A stretch of 34,195 nucleotides of DNA, taken from contig JBDIAR010000008.1 of the NCBI GenBank assembly GCA_039812545.1, positions 1 through 34,195 on the forward strand, read 5' to 3'. The notes under the pieces are model-generated. The model was not told the DNA's origin. It searched no databases and saw only the letters and a program-made list of their open reading frames with translations. The position numbers and the translations under genes were made by a program. This document shows, piece after piece, positions 8,101-15,424 of the stretch (positions within the stretch are counted from its first letter, which is position 1; every line of letters starts with the position of its first letter). The stretch comes from JBDIAR01 sp039812545 (GTDB lineage: Bacteria; Actinomycetota; Actinomycetes; Actinomycetales; Dermatophilaceae).

Positions 8101-9998
8101 AGAGCCGGGCTGCTCGCGACGCCGACGACCTGACGGACTTGGTTCGCGTCCTCGGGCCCCTCAGCACGAGCGAACTCAGCCGCCGCACGCGCCCCGAACT
8201 CGCCGCCCAGGTCCCCGATTGGGTGGCGGAGTTGGTCCGGGCCCGGCGCCTCCTTCAGGTCCGGATCGCCGGAGATGACCGGTTGGCGGCGTTGGAGGAT
8301 GCCGGCCGACTGCGCGACGCTCTGGGCTGTGCCCTCCCCCCGGGACTGCCGCACGCGGTGCTCGACCCGGTGTCCGACCCGCTGGGCGACCTGGTCGTGC
8401 GCTTTGGCCGGACTCATGGCCCGTTCCGGATCGACCAGGTGGCGCAGCGCTACGGCCTGGGCATCCAGGTCGCCCGGGACACCGCCCGCAGGTTGGTGCG
8501 CGACGGTCGGCTGATCCAGGGCGAGTTCCTGCCGGTGAGCGACACCCCCGCGGGGCTGGAACTGTGCGATCCCCAGGTGTTGCGAATCATCCGGCGGCGT
8601 TCGATCGCGGCCCTGCGCGCCGACGTCGAACCGGTCGAGCCGGCGCAGTTCGCAAGATTCCTGTCCCGCTGGCAGAGCGTCGGTTCGACCGCATTGCGGG
8701 GCGCCGCCGGCCTCCAGCGGGTCGTCGAACAACTCGGTGGGCTCGCCGTGCCGGCAAGTGCGCTGGAGTCCCTCGTGCTCCCGGCCCGGGTGTCGGACTA
8801 CTCCCCCGCCCTGCTCGATGAGCTGATGAGCTCGGGAGAGGTGCTGTGGTGCGGACACGGTGCCCTCGGGGACGGCGACGGCTGGGTGTCGTTGCACCTC
8901 GCCGATCTCGCTCCGTACACGTTGCCACCCCTCGACGACGCCGCCGCGCAGCCGGCTGTCGCCGATCCGGCCGGCGGCAGTCGGGAGGAATCGGCCGCCG
9001 ACCGCCGAAGCGAGGTGCTCGACCTGCTCGGCGGCGGGGCCTGGTTCTTTCGACAACTGGCCGCCGCCGCCCCCGGACTCACCGAGGCCGAACTCGCCGC
9101 CACGTTGTGGGAACTCGTCTGGGCCGGTCGGGTCACCAACGACACCCTTGCCCCCTTGCGTGGTCTGCTCACCGGGGGACGCCCCGCCCATCGCTCGGCG
9201 ACTCGGCCCGCACGCCCCGGCCGGTATGCCGGTCGTTCCGCGGGTCTGTTGAGTGCCACCCGACGCACCGGGTCCGCCGCCCCGCCGGCTGCTGCGGGCC
9301 GCTGGACCGTTCTGCCGGAGCGCAGCACCGAGGCGCCGCTGCGGGCTCTCGCCGCCGTAGACGGCATGCTCGATCGGTACGGGATTCTCACCCGCGGCTC
9401 CGTCGCCAACGAGGGGCTGCCCGGGGGTTTCGGCACGGCATACCGAATCCTGTCGGCCGCCGAGGACGCCGGACGGGTGCGACGCGGCTACTTCGTCGAG
9501 TCTCTCGGCGCGGCGCAGTTCGCGACCACCGCGGCCGTGGACGCCGTGCGGCGGGTCGAAGCCGGGGAGGTCCTCGTCCTGTCGGCCTGCGACCCGGCGA
9601 ACCCGTTCGGCGCGGCACTGCCCTGGCCGCCCAAGCCCTCCCAGCCGAACCAGTCGGCCCGGTCGACTCGGCCGAACCAGTCGATCGTGGAGAACTCCGT
9701 CGGCCATCGACCGGGGCGCAAGGCGGGGGCCCTGGTGGTGATCGCCGACGGCGCGCTGGTGCTGTATGTGGAGCGCGGCGGCCGGACCGTCCTGACCTTC
9801 ACCGACGACCCGCAGCCGCTGGCGAAGGCAGCCGCCGCGTTGGCCGACGCGACCAGGCGCGGGGCGCTGGGCGCGGTCACCGTGGCGAAAGCGGACGGCG
9901 AAGAACTCCTGGGTTCGGACTCCCCCTTGTTCCGCGCCCTGCGCGACGCCGGGTTCACCCTGACGCCACGCGGGCTGCGGATGCGTCGGGTGCGCTGA
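5139..9998 (+). CDS. lhr: Lhr-type ATP-dependent DNA helicase (long form)
   Basis: A superfamily-2 3'-to-5' DNA translocase/helicase; mycobacterial Lhr is reported to be damage-inducible. It has 1619 residues, longer than typical ~1500. Motifs in order: Walker A APTGSGKT (49-56), DEIH (173-176), SAT (208-210), LVFCNSRRLAERL, ARAHHGSVSREQR (near 384), SSLELGIDMG and QRIGRAGHQ (near 441). Then come the Lhr winged-helix/core region and a long C-terminal region; the E. coli counterpart of that region is reported to have uracil-DNA glycosylase activity. Odd features: an in-frame 15-nt tandem repeat encoding H-T-x-D-[G/R] (from residue 322), between the second RecA-like domain's first strand and the HHGS motif, and a duplicated PNQS segment near the C-terminus (9644-9683, period 27). 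It is coupled to the DUF3352 gene with a 10-base gap and a weak ribosome-binding site. Confidence 0.94.
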   Translation: MTEPAGRSILERLSVPTRAWFTSSFAAATPAQEQAWAAISDGADTLVVAPTGSGKTLAAFLWAIDRLATEPADPDRSRRCRVLYISPLKALAADVERNLRSPLVGIAHASSRLGLPVPDIGVTLRSGDTPSADRRSFLRSPTDILVTTPESLFLLLTSQAREVLRGVDTVIIDEIHAVAGTKRGAHLAVSLERLDALLDRPAQRIGLSATVRPVEEVARFLGGSRPVRIVAPPSAKSWDLSVVVPVPDLTELDARAGGIDEGTTIAPDGSPAPARTASIWPFVEERVVDLVADHRATLVFCNSRRLAERLTARLNEIWLDRHTEDGHTDDGHTYDRHTDDHADDAAHGMPVSGESDTSPGRTPAQVMAQAGHSQGAPAVLARAHHGSVSREQRLIIEDDLKSGRLPAVVATSSLELGIDMGAVDLVIQVESPPSVASGLQRIGRAGHQVGATSRGVVFPKFRGDLVQCAVVAERMVRGGIEAVRVVANPLDVLAQQIVAMAAMDDWPVDALLDLIRRTASFAALSRPVLDSVLDMLSGKYPSEAFAELRPRIVWDRATDTVSGRRGAQRLAVTSGGTIPDRGLYAVYLASGEGPGRRVGELDEEMVYESRVGDVFTLGTSTWRIEEISHDRVLVTPAPGQPGKLPFWHGDSPGRPVELGAAVGRFVREVGEGAPATARRRLADAGLDGFAADNLLAYLDEQRQATTVLPSDTTIVVERFRDEIGDWRVAIHSPFGTPVHQPWALALGAALRERFGVEVQAMAGDDGIVLTLPDLADDPFGGDDGRADGSGSGRRRPPADPIAAALTDLVAVDPDDVEGMVTEALGGSALFAARFRECAARALLLPRRDPGRRQALWQQRMRAAQLLQVAAGFEDFPIVLETVRECLQDVFDVPALIDLMRRIRSRDVRVLHVTTQQPSPFARSLVFGYVAQYLYEGDSPLAERRAAALSLDPSLLSDLLGRGESLALRDLLDTDAIARTEAELQYLTESRAARDADDLTDLVRVLGPLSTSELSRRTRPELAAQVPDWVAELVRARRLLQVRIAGDDRLAALEDAGRLRDALGCALPPGLPHAVLDPVSDPLGDLVVRFGRTHGPFRIDQVAQRYGLGIQVARDTARRLVRDGRLIQGEFLPVSDTPAGLELCDPQVLRIIRRRSIAALRADVEPVEPAQFARFLSRWQSVGSTALRGAAGLQRVVEQLGGLAVPASALESLVLPARVSDYSPALLDELMSSGEVLWCGHGALGDGDGWVSLHLADLAPYTLPPLDDAAAQPAVADPAGGSREESAADRRSEVLDLLGGGAWFFRQLAAAAPGLTEAELAATLWELVWAGRVTNDTLAPLRGLLTGGRPAHRSATRPARPGRYAGRSAGLLSATRRTGSAAPPAAAGRWTVLPERSTEAPLRALAAVDGMLDRYGILTRGSVANEGLPGGFGTAYRILSAAEDAGRVRRGYFVESLGAAQFATTAAVDAVRRVEAGEVLVLSACDPANPFGAALPWPPKPSQPNQSARSTRPNQSIVENSVGHRPGRKAGALVVIADGALVLYVERGGRTVLTFTDDPQPLAKAAAALADATRRGALGAVTVAKADGEELLGSDSPLFRALRDAGFTLTPRGLRMRRVR
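6100..6160 (+). repeat. 15-nt tandem repeat built on GGCATACC inside lhr
   Basis: GCATAC recurs at 6101, 6116, 6131 and 6146, exactly 15 bases apart. Each unit is close to GCATACCGACGACGG and is read as H-T-[E/D/Y]-D-[G/R]. A further copy, GGTATGCC, lies at 6180. All four repeat copies carry the complete octamer that is over-represented across the window. Confidence 0.9.
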
Positions 9999-10033
9999 GC
10001 GGTATGCCGGTGCCGTGCCGGCCCCGATACCGC
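9999..10033. terminator. Hairpin between convergent lhr and clgR
   Basis: Starting one base after the lhr stop, GCGGTAT (9999-10005) pairs with ATACCGC (10027-10033), and an inner GCCGG/CCGGC pairing extends the stem. TTCTC follows on the plus strand. Its position between convergent genes suggests a bidirectional terminator. The left arm contains the GGTATGCC octamer. Confidence 0.5.
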
Positions 10034-10089
10034 TTCTCGGGCGTCAGGCGGCGAGGTGTCCGGCCGCCAACGCGCCAGGTCACCAGGCG

Positions 10090-10419
10090 TCAGGCCGCCG
10101 AGGCGGACACCGTGTGGCCGACGCCGCGGCCGACGGGGACCACAGTCGGCTGGTGCATCGGCAACGGCACGGGTGCCGCGCGACGTTCGCCGGCGGCCAC
10201 CCGATCGGCCACGTCGCGCAGCAGCGACGACAGCTGCAGGTCCAGCGCGGAGCAGATCGCCACGAGAAGTTCGGAGGAGGCTTCCTTCTTGCCGCGCTCG
10301 ATTTCGCTGAGATAGCCGAGGGAGACCGTGGCCGCGGCGGCCACCTGACGCAGCGTCCGACCCAGCATGAGACGACGGTCGCGCAGGGCATCGCCCACCT
10401 CGCGTCGCAGTACGATCAC
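10090..10419 (-). CDS. clgR: XRE-family regulator ClgR
   Basis: A 109-residue DNA-binding regulator. The helix-turn-helix spans about residues 20-50 (LGRTLRQVAAAATVSLGYLS then EIERGKKEASSELL), matching actinobacterial ClgR, which activates clp protease, lon and other stress genes. Location next to cinA and pgsA is the standard actinobacterial context. The protein ends S-A-S-A-A; in Streptomyces the two terminal alanines of ClgR are needed for its degradation by Clp protease, so this protein probably has the same self-limiting turnover. The GTG start is supported by a strong GGAAGGAGAG ribosome-binding site. It starts 41 bases after the cinA stop on the same strand and is probably cotranscribed. 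Confidence 0.88.
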   Translation of the reverse strand: MIVLRREVGDALRDRRLMLGRTLRQVAAAATVSLGYLSEIERGKKEASSELLVAICSALDLQLSSLLRDVADRVAAGERRAAPVPLPMHQPTVVPVGRGVGHTVSASAA

Positions 10420-10460
10420 GCCGCTCTCCTTCCGTCGTCGCCCGATCCGGTCACCGCAGC

Positions 10461-11075
10461 TTACGGTACGCCGGTGACACCCGCTTCGGATCCCTGCCCA
10501 TGGGCGGGTCGAGCGGCTGAACGGCCGATGAGGTCGCCCGCCAGACTCAACGCGGCCTCCACGGCGAGCGCGCGAACGCTCGCCCGGTCACCGACCAGGG
10601 ACAGCTCCCGCACCTCGGCGTGCTCAGGTCCCGCGACGGCGACGAAGACGCACCCGACCGGTTTGCCATCCGCCGGGTCCGGTCCCGCGACGCCGGTGGT
10701 GGCGATCCCCCAGGAAGCGGACAGTCGCCGGCATACCCCATGCGCCATCGCCAGCGCCACGTCCGGGTCGACCGCCCCGCGGGTTGTGAGCAGCTCGGGA
10801 TCGACGCCCAGGACGTCGGCTTTGACGTCTGTCGCGTAGGCGATCACACCCCCGCTGACGACCTCCGAGGCTCCCGGCACCGAGGTCAGCGCGGCGCAGA
10901 CCAGTCCCCCGGTCAGCGACTCGGCCGTCGCCACGCTCTCCCGCCGAGCACGCAACACCTCGATGAGTCGCGTCGCCGCCGGCCCGTGCGTCGCCGCCGG
11001 CTCGTGCGGCACCACCGACCCGTGCGTCGCCGCCGAACCGTCAGGTGTCGTCACGGGTGCCGTCCCGAAACTCAC
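10461..11075 (-). CDS. pncC: CinA C-terminal domain protein (nicotinamide-nucleotide amidase)
   Basis: The CinA/PncC amidase domain deamidates nicotinamide mononucleotide for pyridine-nucleotide recycling. Start: a GTG whose GTGA overlaps the pgsA stop by four bases, giving 204 residues. Residues 30-190 show the family signature VATAESLTGGLVCAALTSVP followed by GASEVVSGGVIAYATDVK, and later GIATTGVAGPDPADGKPVG. The N-terminal competence/damage (MoCF-like) domain of full CinA is absent, as is usual for the actinobacterial short form. Residues 11-34 are a degenerate six-residue repeat (AATHGx) encoded by four 18-nt units. A second possible start (GTGACGACACCT, residue 8) would be slightly shorter. 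Confidence 0.88.
   Translation of the reverse strand: MSFGTAPVTTPDGSAATHGSVVPHEPAATHGPAATRLIEVLRARRESVATAESLTGGLVCAALTSVPGASEVVSGGVIAYATDVKADVLGVDPELLTTRGAVDPDVALAMAHGVCRRLSASWGIATTGVAGPDPADGKPVGCVFVAVAGPEHAEVRELSLVGDRASVRALAVEAALSLAGDLIGRSAARPAHGQGSEAGVTGVP
10972..11043 (-). repeat. Imperfect 18-nt tandem repeat in the cinA 5' end
   Basis: Four consecutive 18-base units begin GTCGCCGCCG or close variants (third unit diverged) and end CCGTGC, CTCGTGC or CCGTCA. On the minus strand they encode SAATHG, SVVPHE, PAATHG and PAATRL. They lie ahead of the conserved amidase domain. Confidence 0.7.
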
Positions 11076-11725
11076 CGGTCGTCCGCCAACGGATCCGGCA
11101 GTTCGTCTCGGCCACTGCGGCGCGCCACCGCCAGCGGACTGGTCCGCCGCAGCTTGACCGCCTTGACCAGATAGTCGCCGCCCGTCACGACGGTGAGCAC
11201 GACGGCGACGGCGAGAACGGCATACCCGACGAGGGCCACGAGGTGACCGCCCGGATACGCCCAGGCCGGTGGGACGAGCATGGCCAACGCCACGGTCTGC
11301 AGGAAGGTCTTCCACTTGCCGCCCCGGCCGGCGGGCATGACGCCGTGCCGGATCACCAGGAACCGCACCAGCGTGATCCCGAATTCGCGCACCAGCACCA
11401 CGATCGTCACCCACCACCACACGACCCCGATCAACGACAGCCCCACAAAGGCCATCGAGACCATCGCCTTGTCCGCCAACGGATCGGTGATCTTGCCGAA
11501 GTCGGTGACCAGATTGCGGCTGCGGGCCAGGTCGCCGTCGATCTTGTCGGTGATCATGGCGGCGACGAACACGGCGGTGGCGAGCACCCGATGTCGGGCC
11601 TGCAAGCCGCCGCCCTCCAGCAACAGCCACCCGAACACCGGCACGAGCAGGATCCGCGACACGGTCAGCGCATTGGGCAGGTTCCAGGCACTCGGGCCGC
11701 GGGGCCGCTCGGGAGCGTTGGTCAT
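11072..11725 (-). CDS. pgsA: CDP-diacylglycerol--glycerol-3-phosphate 3-phosphatidyltransferase
   Basis: An integral membrane enzyme that makes phosphatidylglycerophosphate, the first committed step to phosphatidylglycerol and cardiolipin. The protein has 217 residues. The CDP-alcohol phosphotransferase motif is present: DG-x2-AR-x8-G-x3-D-x3-D in DKIDGDLARSRNLVTDFGKI followed by TDPLADK. Hydrophobic stretches (LTVSRILLVPVFGWLLLEGG; VVWWWVTIVVLVREFGITLV; LVALVGYAVLAVAVVLTVV) fit five to six membrane helices. The ATG overlaps the rimO stop (ATGA) and its own stop overlaps cinA (GTGA), so rimO-pgsA-cinA are translationally coupled. Confidence 0.94.
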   Translation of the reverse strand: MTNAPERPRGPSAWNLPNALTVSRILLVPVFGWLLLEGGGLQARHRVLATAVFVAAMITDKIDGDLARSRNLVTDFGKITDPLADKAMVSMAFVGLSLIGVVWWWVTIVVLVREFGITLVRFLVIRHGVMPAGRGGKWKTFLQTVALAMLVPPAWAYPGGHLVALVGYAVLAVAVVLTVVTGGDYLVKAVKLRRTSPLAVARRSGRDELPDPLADDR

Positions 11726-13230
11726 GAGGCCGCCGCGACCAGGTCGATGCCGACCGTGTCGACGATCCGGGCGGTCACGACCGATCCCACCGCGGGGCGC
11801 TCGCCGCCGCCCCAGTCGGTCAGCGTGGTCACCCCGTCGACTTCGGGGCCCTGGACCGCCGCCCGACCCACGGGTTCGCCGAGGGCGTCCGCGTCGCCGT
11901 CCCCGTCGTCCTCCACCAAGATCTCGTGGACCTCGCCGATGCGTTCCACGGCTCGCTGAGCGGTGAGTTCCTCGACCAACGCGGTGACCCGGTCGACGCG
12001 GTCGGCGATGCCGTCGACGTCGACTTTGCCGGCCAGCTCGTATGCCGAGGTGCCCTCCTCGTCGCTGTACCCGAACACCCCGACGACGTCGAGCCGGGCC
12101 GCCGACAGGAAGGCTTCGAGTTCGGCGACATCGGCCTCGGTCTCCCCCGGATAGCCGACGATGACATTGGATCGAACCCCGGCCAGCGGGACCCGATCGC
12201 GCACCTGGTCGAGCAACCTCAGGAATGACTCCGCGTCCCCGAACCGGCGCATCGCGCGCAGCAGCGATCCGGCGGCGTGCTGGAAGGAGATGTCGAAATA
12301 GGGCACGACCTTGGGGGTGCCCGCCATCGCGTCCAGCAGCCCGGGTCGGATCTCGGCCGGCTGCAGGTAGGACACCCGGATCCAGTCCAGGGCGTCGATG
12401 GCCGACAACTGCGGCAGCAGCTTCTCCAACAGACCCAGGTCCCCGAGGTCTTTGCCGTACGACGTCGAGTTCTCCGACACCAGGAAGACCTCACGGACCC
12501 CGTTGTCGGCCAGCCACCGGGCCTCGGCCACGACCTGCTCCGGCGGACGCGAGACGAACGCGCCGCGGAACGCCGGGATCGCGCAGAACCCGCACCGCCG
12601 GTCGCAGCCGGAGGCGATCTTCAACGGCGCCCACGGCCGCGCGTCCAGTCGCGCGCGGACGAAGCGCGGTCCGCCTCCCGGCCCCGCCGAACCCGATACG
12701 ACCACCTCGCCCGGCACCAGCCCGTGGCCGGGCACCGCGACAGCGCCGTCGCCGGTGGTCAGACTCGCCGCGCGGGCCACCGGACTGATCGGCAGGAGGG
12801 TGCGTCGATCCGTCGGGGTATGCGATGCGACGCGCCCGCCGCTCAAGATGGTTCGCAGGTGGGTGGACAGATCGGCATACGAGTCGAACCCCAGCACCGC
12901 GTCGGCCTCGGGGAGTTCGGCGGCCAGTTGCTCGCCGTAGCGTTCGGCCAGGCAGCCGACCGCGACCACCGCCCGGGTCCGGCCACCGTCCTTCAAGGCC
13001 GCGGCCTCCAACAGAACGTTGACCGAGTCCTGCTTGGCCTGCTCGATGAAACCGCAGGTGTTGACCACGGCGACGTCGGCATCCTCTGGCTCGTCGACCA
13101 GTTCCCAGCCCTGCCCGGCGAGCATGCCCGCCAGTTCCTCGGAGTCCACGTCGTTGCGGGCGCAGCCCAGCGAGACGATCGACACGCGCCGAGGCGCGTC
13201 AGAACGCGGATCGGCCTTCGCGGGATGCAT
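11722..13230 (-). CDS. rimO: Ribosomal protein S12 methylthiotransferase RimO
   Basis: A radical-SAM enzyme with two iron-sulfur clusters that methylthiolates the conserved aspartate of ribosomal protein S12. It has 502 residues. The N-terminal cluster cysteines are C23 (SLGCARNDVDSEE), C59 (VVNTCGFI) and C93 (VGCLAERYG). The radical-SAM CX3CX2C is C209-C213-C216 (SGCDRRCGFCAIP). A C-terminal TRAM region ends the protein (VGSVVTARIVDTVGIDLV). About 60 residues between the two cluster regions (135-195) are Gly/Val/Pro-rich and longer than in enterobacterial RimO. It heads the rimO-pgsA-cinA-clgR cluster and is divergent from the dipeptidase gene with a gap of only 35 bases. Confidence 0.95.
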   Translation of the reverse strand: MHPAKADPRSDAPRRVSIVSLGCARNDVDSEELAGMLAGQGWELVDEPEDADVAVVNTCGFIEQAKQDSVNVLLEAAALKDGGRTRAVVAVGCLAERYGEQLAAELPEADAVLGFDSYADLSTHLRTILSGGRVASHTPTDRRTLLPISPVARAASLTTGDGAVAVPGHGLVPGEVVVSGSAGPGGGPRFVRARLDARPWAPLKIASGCDRRCGFCAIPAFRGAFVSRPPEQVVAEARWLADNGVREVFLVSENSTSYGKDLGDLGLLEKLLPQLSAIDALDWIRVSYLQPAEIRPGLLDAMAGTPKVVPYFDISFQHAAGSLLRAMRRFGDAESFLRLLDQVRDRVPLAGVRSNVIVGYPGETEADVAELEAFLSAARLDVVGVFGYSDEEGTSAYELAGKVDVDGIADRVDRVTALVEELTAQRAVERIGEVHEILVEDDGDGDADALGEPVGRAAVQGPEVDGVTTLTDWGGGERPAVGSVVTARIVDTVGIDLVAAAS

Positions 13231-13265
13231 ATCTTCAGTTTAGTTCGCCGGTGTTCAATGGCCGC

Positions 13266-14495
13266 ATGACCGACGTCCCCGCGCGCCCCCGTCCCGCCGA
13301 TCCCGCCCGAGCCGGCGACGCGGAGCGCATCGCGCATCTGCTCGCGACCTACCCGATCATCGACGGTCACAACGACCTGCCCTGGGAGGCCCGCGAACAG
13401 GTCGGCTACGACTGGTCGCGCTTCGACCTGGCCGCCGGCGTCGCCACGGTCTGCACCGACCTGCCGCGGCTGCGGGCCGGCGGGATCGGCGGCCAGTTCT
13501 GGTCGGTCTACGTACCGAGCAAGTGGCAGGACGACCGCGCGGTCACCGCCACCTTGGAGCAGATCGACGCCGTGTATGCCATGGTCGACGCCTTCCCGGA
13601 CGACCTGGCCCTGGCCCGCTGCGCGGACGACATCGAGGACGCCGCCGGCCGCGGCCGGATCGCCTCGCTGCTCGGTGCCGAGGGCGGCCAGTCGATCGGC
13701 TGTTCGCTGGGAGCCCTGCGGATGCTGGCGGCGCTCGGGGTGCGCTATCTCACGCTGACGCACAACGACAACCTGCCCTGGGCCGGCTCGGCCACCGACG
13801 TGCCGATCGAGGGGGGCCTGACCGCGTTCGGGCACGAGGTGGTCCGCGAGCTGAACCGTCTCGGGATGCTCGTCGACCTCAGCCACGTCGCCACCAACAC
13901 CATGCACGCCGCCCTCGACACCACCGAAGCCCCGGTGATCTTCTCCCACTCCAGCGCCCGGGCGGTGTGCGATCACCCTCGCAACGTCCCCGACGACGTC
14001 CTCGTCCGGCTGCGCGACCAGGGTGGGGTATGCATGGTGACCTTCGTTCCCGAGTTCCTCTCACCCCGGACCGCGCAGTGGCGCGAGGAGGCCGGTGTCG
14101 CGGCCATCGAGGCGGGCGTCGATCCGAAGGACTGGTGGCCCTTCCAGCACTTCGCGACGGAGTACGCCAAGAGCCGCCCGAAACCGCCGGCCCACGTCGC
14201 CGACGTCGTCGCGCACTGCGAACACATCCGCGAGGTGGCCGGCATCGACCATCTCGGCATCGGCGGCGACTACGACGGGACGGACACCTTTCCCGAGGAG
14301 ATGCCCGACGTCGCCGGCTACCCGCGACTCTTCGAGGCGCTCGCCGAGGCGGGCTGGTCGGACGCCGACCTGGCCAAGGTGGCCCGGTCCAACACCTTGC
14401 GGGTGATGCGCGACGTCGAGGCCGTGGGCCGTCGGCTGCGCACCGAGCGGGGTCCGAGCCTGACGACCTTCGCCGAACTCGACGCACCGTCGTAA
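13266..14495 (+). CDS. Membrane dipeptidase (peptidase M19)
   Basis: A renal-dipeptidase-type zinc hydrolase, 409 residues from the ATG at 13266. A GTG at 13251 would add five residues and has TTTAGT six bases before it, so a leaderless GTG start is possible. Metal-binding elements of the family are visible: IIDGHNDLPW near the N-terminus, the bridging Glu in LLGAEGGQSI, TLTHNDNLPW, LVDLSHVATN, IFSHSSARAV and the C-terminal GIGGDYDGTD. No signal peptide is seen, so the enzyme is probably cytoplasmic despite the family name. The substrate is likely dipeptides or related D-amino-acid amides, not determinable here. Confidence 0.92.
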   Translation: MTDVPARPRPADPARAGDAERIAHLLATYPIIDGHNDLPWEAREQVGYDWSRFDLAAGVATVCTDLPRLRAGGIGGQFWSVYVPSKWQDDRAVTATLEQIDAVYAMVDAFPDDLALARCADDIEDAAGRGRIASLLGAEGGQSIGCSLGALRMLAALGVRYLTLTHNDNLPWAGSATDVPIEGGLTAFGHEVVRELNRLGMLVDLSHVATNTMHAALDTTEAPVIFSHSSARAVCDHPRNVPDDVLVRLRDQGGVCMVTFVPEFLSPRTAQWREEAGVAAIEAGVDPKDWWPFQHFATEYAKSRPKPPAHVADVVAHCEHIREVAGIDHLGIGGDYDGTDTFPEEMPDVAGYPRLFEALAEAGWSDADLAKVARSNTLRVMRDVEAVGRRLRTERGPSLTTFAELDAPS

Positions 14496-14578
14496 CCGCT
14501 CCGTCCTGATCGCCCCGCCCTCATCGCCCCGGATTCCCCGCGCCGCATCCCCCGGGCCCCTACGATCGGACGACACGA

Positions 14579-14598
14579 CCGGCATACCGGTATGCCGG
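14579..14598. repeat. Perfect 20-bp palindrome made of two inverted octamers
   Basis: CCGGCATACC immediately followed by GGTATGCCGG. It lies between the dipeptidase stop (14495) and the DUF1206 start (14630). It falls about 13 bases after a TACGAT -10-like hexamer (14561-14566), so it may be in the DUF1206 leader. It could be an operator, an RNA hairpin or a paired copy of the iterated motif. Confidence 0.85.
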
Positions 14599-14629
14599 CT
14601 CGAACTCAGGTGAGGCCAGGAGGCGGGGA

Positions 14630-15412
14630 GTGGATTCCGACGATGTCGTCGAGGTCGTCCGCGACGTCGGCGACAGTCCCATCGTGGAGAACGGGGCCCG
14701 ACTCGGGTATGCCGTCAACGGGCTGCTGCACCTGCTGCTCGGGTCCATCGCGCTCCGGCTGGCCATGGGCACCCGCAGCCAGACCGCCGACCAGTCCGGA
14801 GCCCTGTCCACCCTGGCGGGCTCGACCCTCGGCTGGGTGGCCCTCGTCGTCGCGGTGATCGGCTACGCCCTGCTGGCCGTGTGGCAGCTGACCGAACTCG
14901 TGCTACGCCACGACCTCGGCCACCGGGTCAAGTCGCTCGGCAAGGCGATCGTGTACGCGGCCATCGGTTTCAGCGCGCTGGCGATCCTGCGCGGCAGCCG
15001 ATCCTCCAGCAGCGCCCAGTCCGTCGACTTCACCGCCTCGGTGATGGACAAGCCCGCCGGCCGCCTGCTCGTCGGCGCGATCGGCCTCGGGATCCTCGGC
15101 ATCGCCGGCTATCACGTCTACAAGGGGTGGACCAAGCGCTTCCTGTCCGACCTCGACGAACATCCCGGCGACTGGGCCGTGCACGCCGGCCGCGCGGGCT
15201 ACGTCACCAAGGGCATCGCCCTGGCACTGGTCGCCCTGCTCTTCCTCGGCGCCGCGTTGCACCAGAACCCGAACGAGGCGCGCGGTCTCGACGGTGCGCT
15301 GCTGGCCCTGCTCGGCGTGCCGTTCGGCAGGGTCGCCCTCGCCCTGGTCGCCCTCGGTCTGGGTGCCTACGGCGTGTATTCGTTCGCCCGGGCGCGCCAC
15401 GCCCGGGTCTGA
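14630..15412 (+). CDS. DUF1206 multi-pass membrane protein
   Basis: A 260-residue membrane protein from a GTG start with a strong AGGAGG ribosome-binding site. The family consists of three repeats, each a pair of helices. Repeat 1 is GARLGYAVNGLLHLLLGSIA with LGWVALVVAVIGYALLAVWQ. Repeat 2 is LGKAIVYAAIGFSALAI with LLVGAIGLGILGIAGYHVYK. Repeat 3 is AGYVTKGIALALVALLFLGA with RVALALVALGLGAYGVYSFA. Function is unknown. The gene is convergent with the PAP2 operon, only 12 bases separating the stops, and has a 20-bp palindrome upstream. Confidence 0.9.
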   Translation: MDSDDVVEVVRDVGDSPIVENGARLGYAVNGLLHLLLGSIALRLAMGTRSQTADQSGALSTLAGSTLGWVALVVAVIGYALLAVWQLTELVLRHDLGHRVKSLGKAIVYAAIGFSALAILRGSRSSSSAQSVDFTASVMDKPAGRLLVGAIGLGILGIAGYHVYKGWTKRFLSDLDEHPGDWAVHAGRAGYVTKGIALALVALLFLGAALHQNPNEARGLDGALLALLGVPFGRVALALVALGLGAYGVYSFARARHARV

Positions 15413-15424
15413 GCCAGGGCTCCG

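Noticed and set aside
7089..9707. 872-codon open frame on the minus strand opposite lhr
   Set aside because: It mirrors the G+C-rich third positions of lhr, encodes low-complexity Arg/Gly/Gln/His-rich sequence with no motif, and lhr itself is unambiguous.
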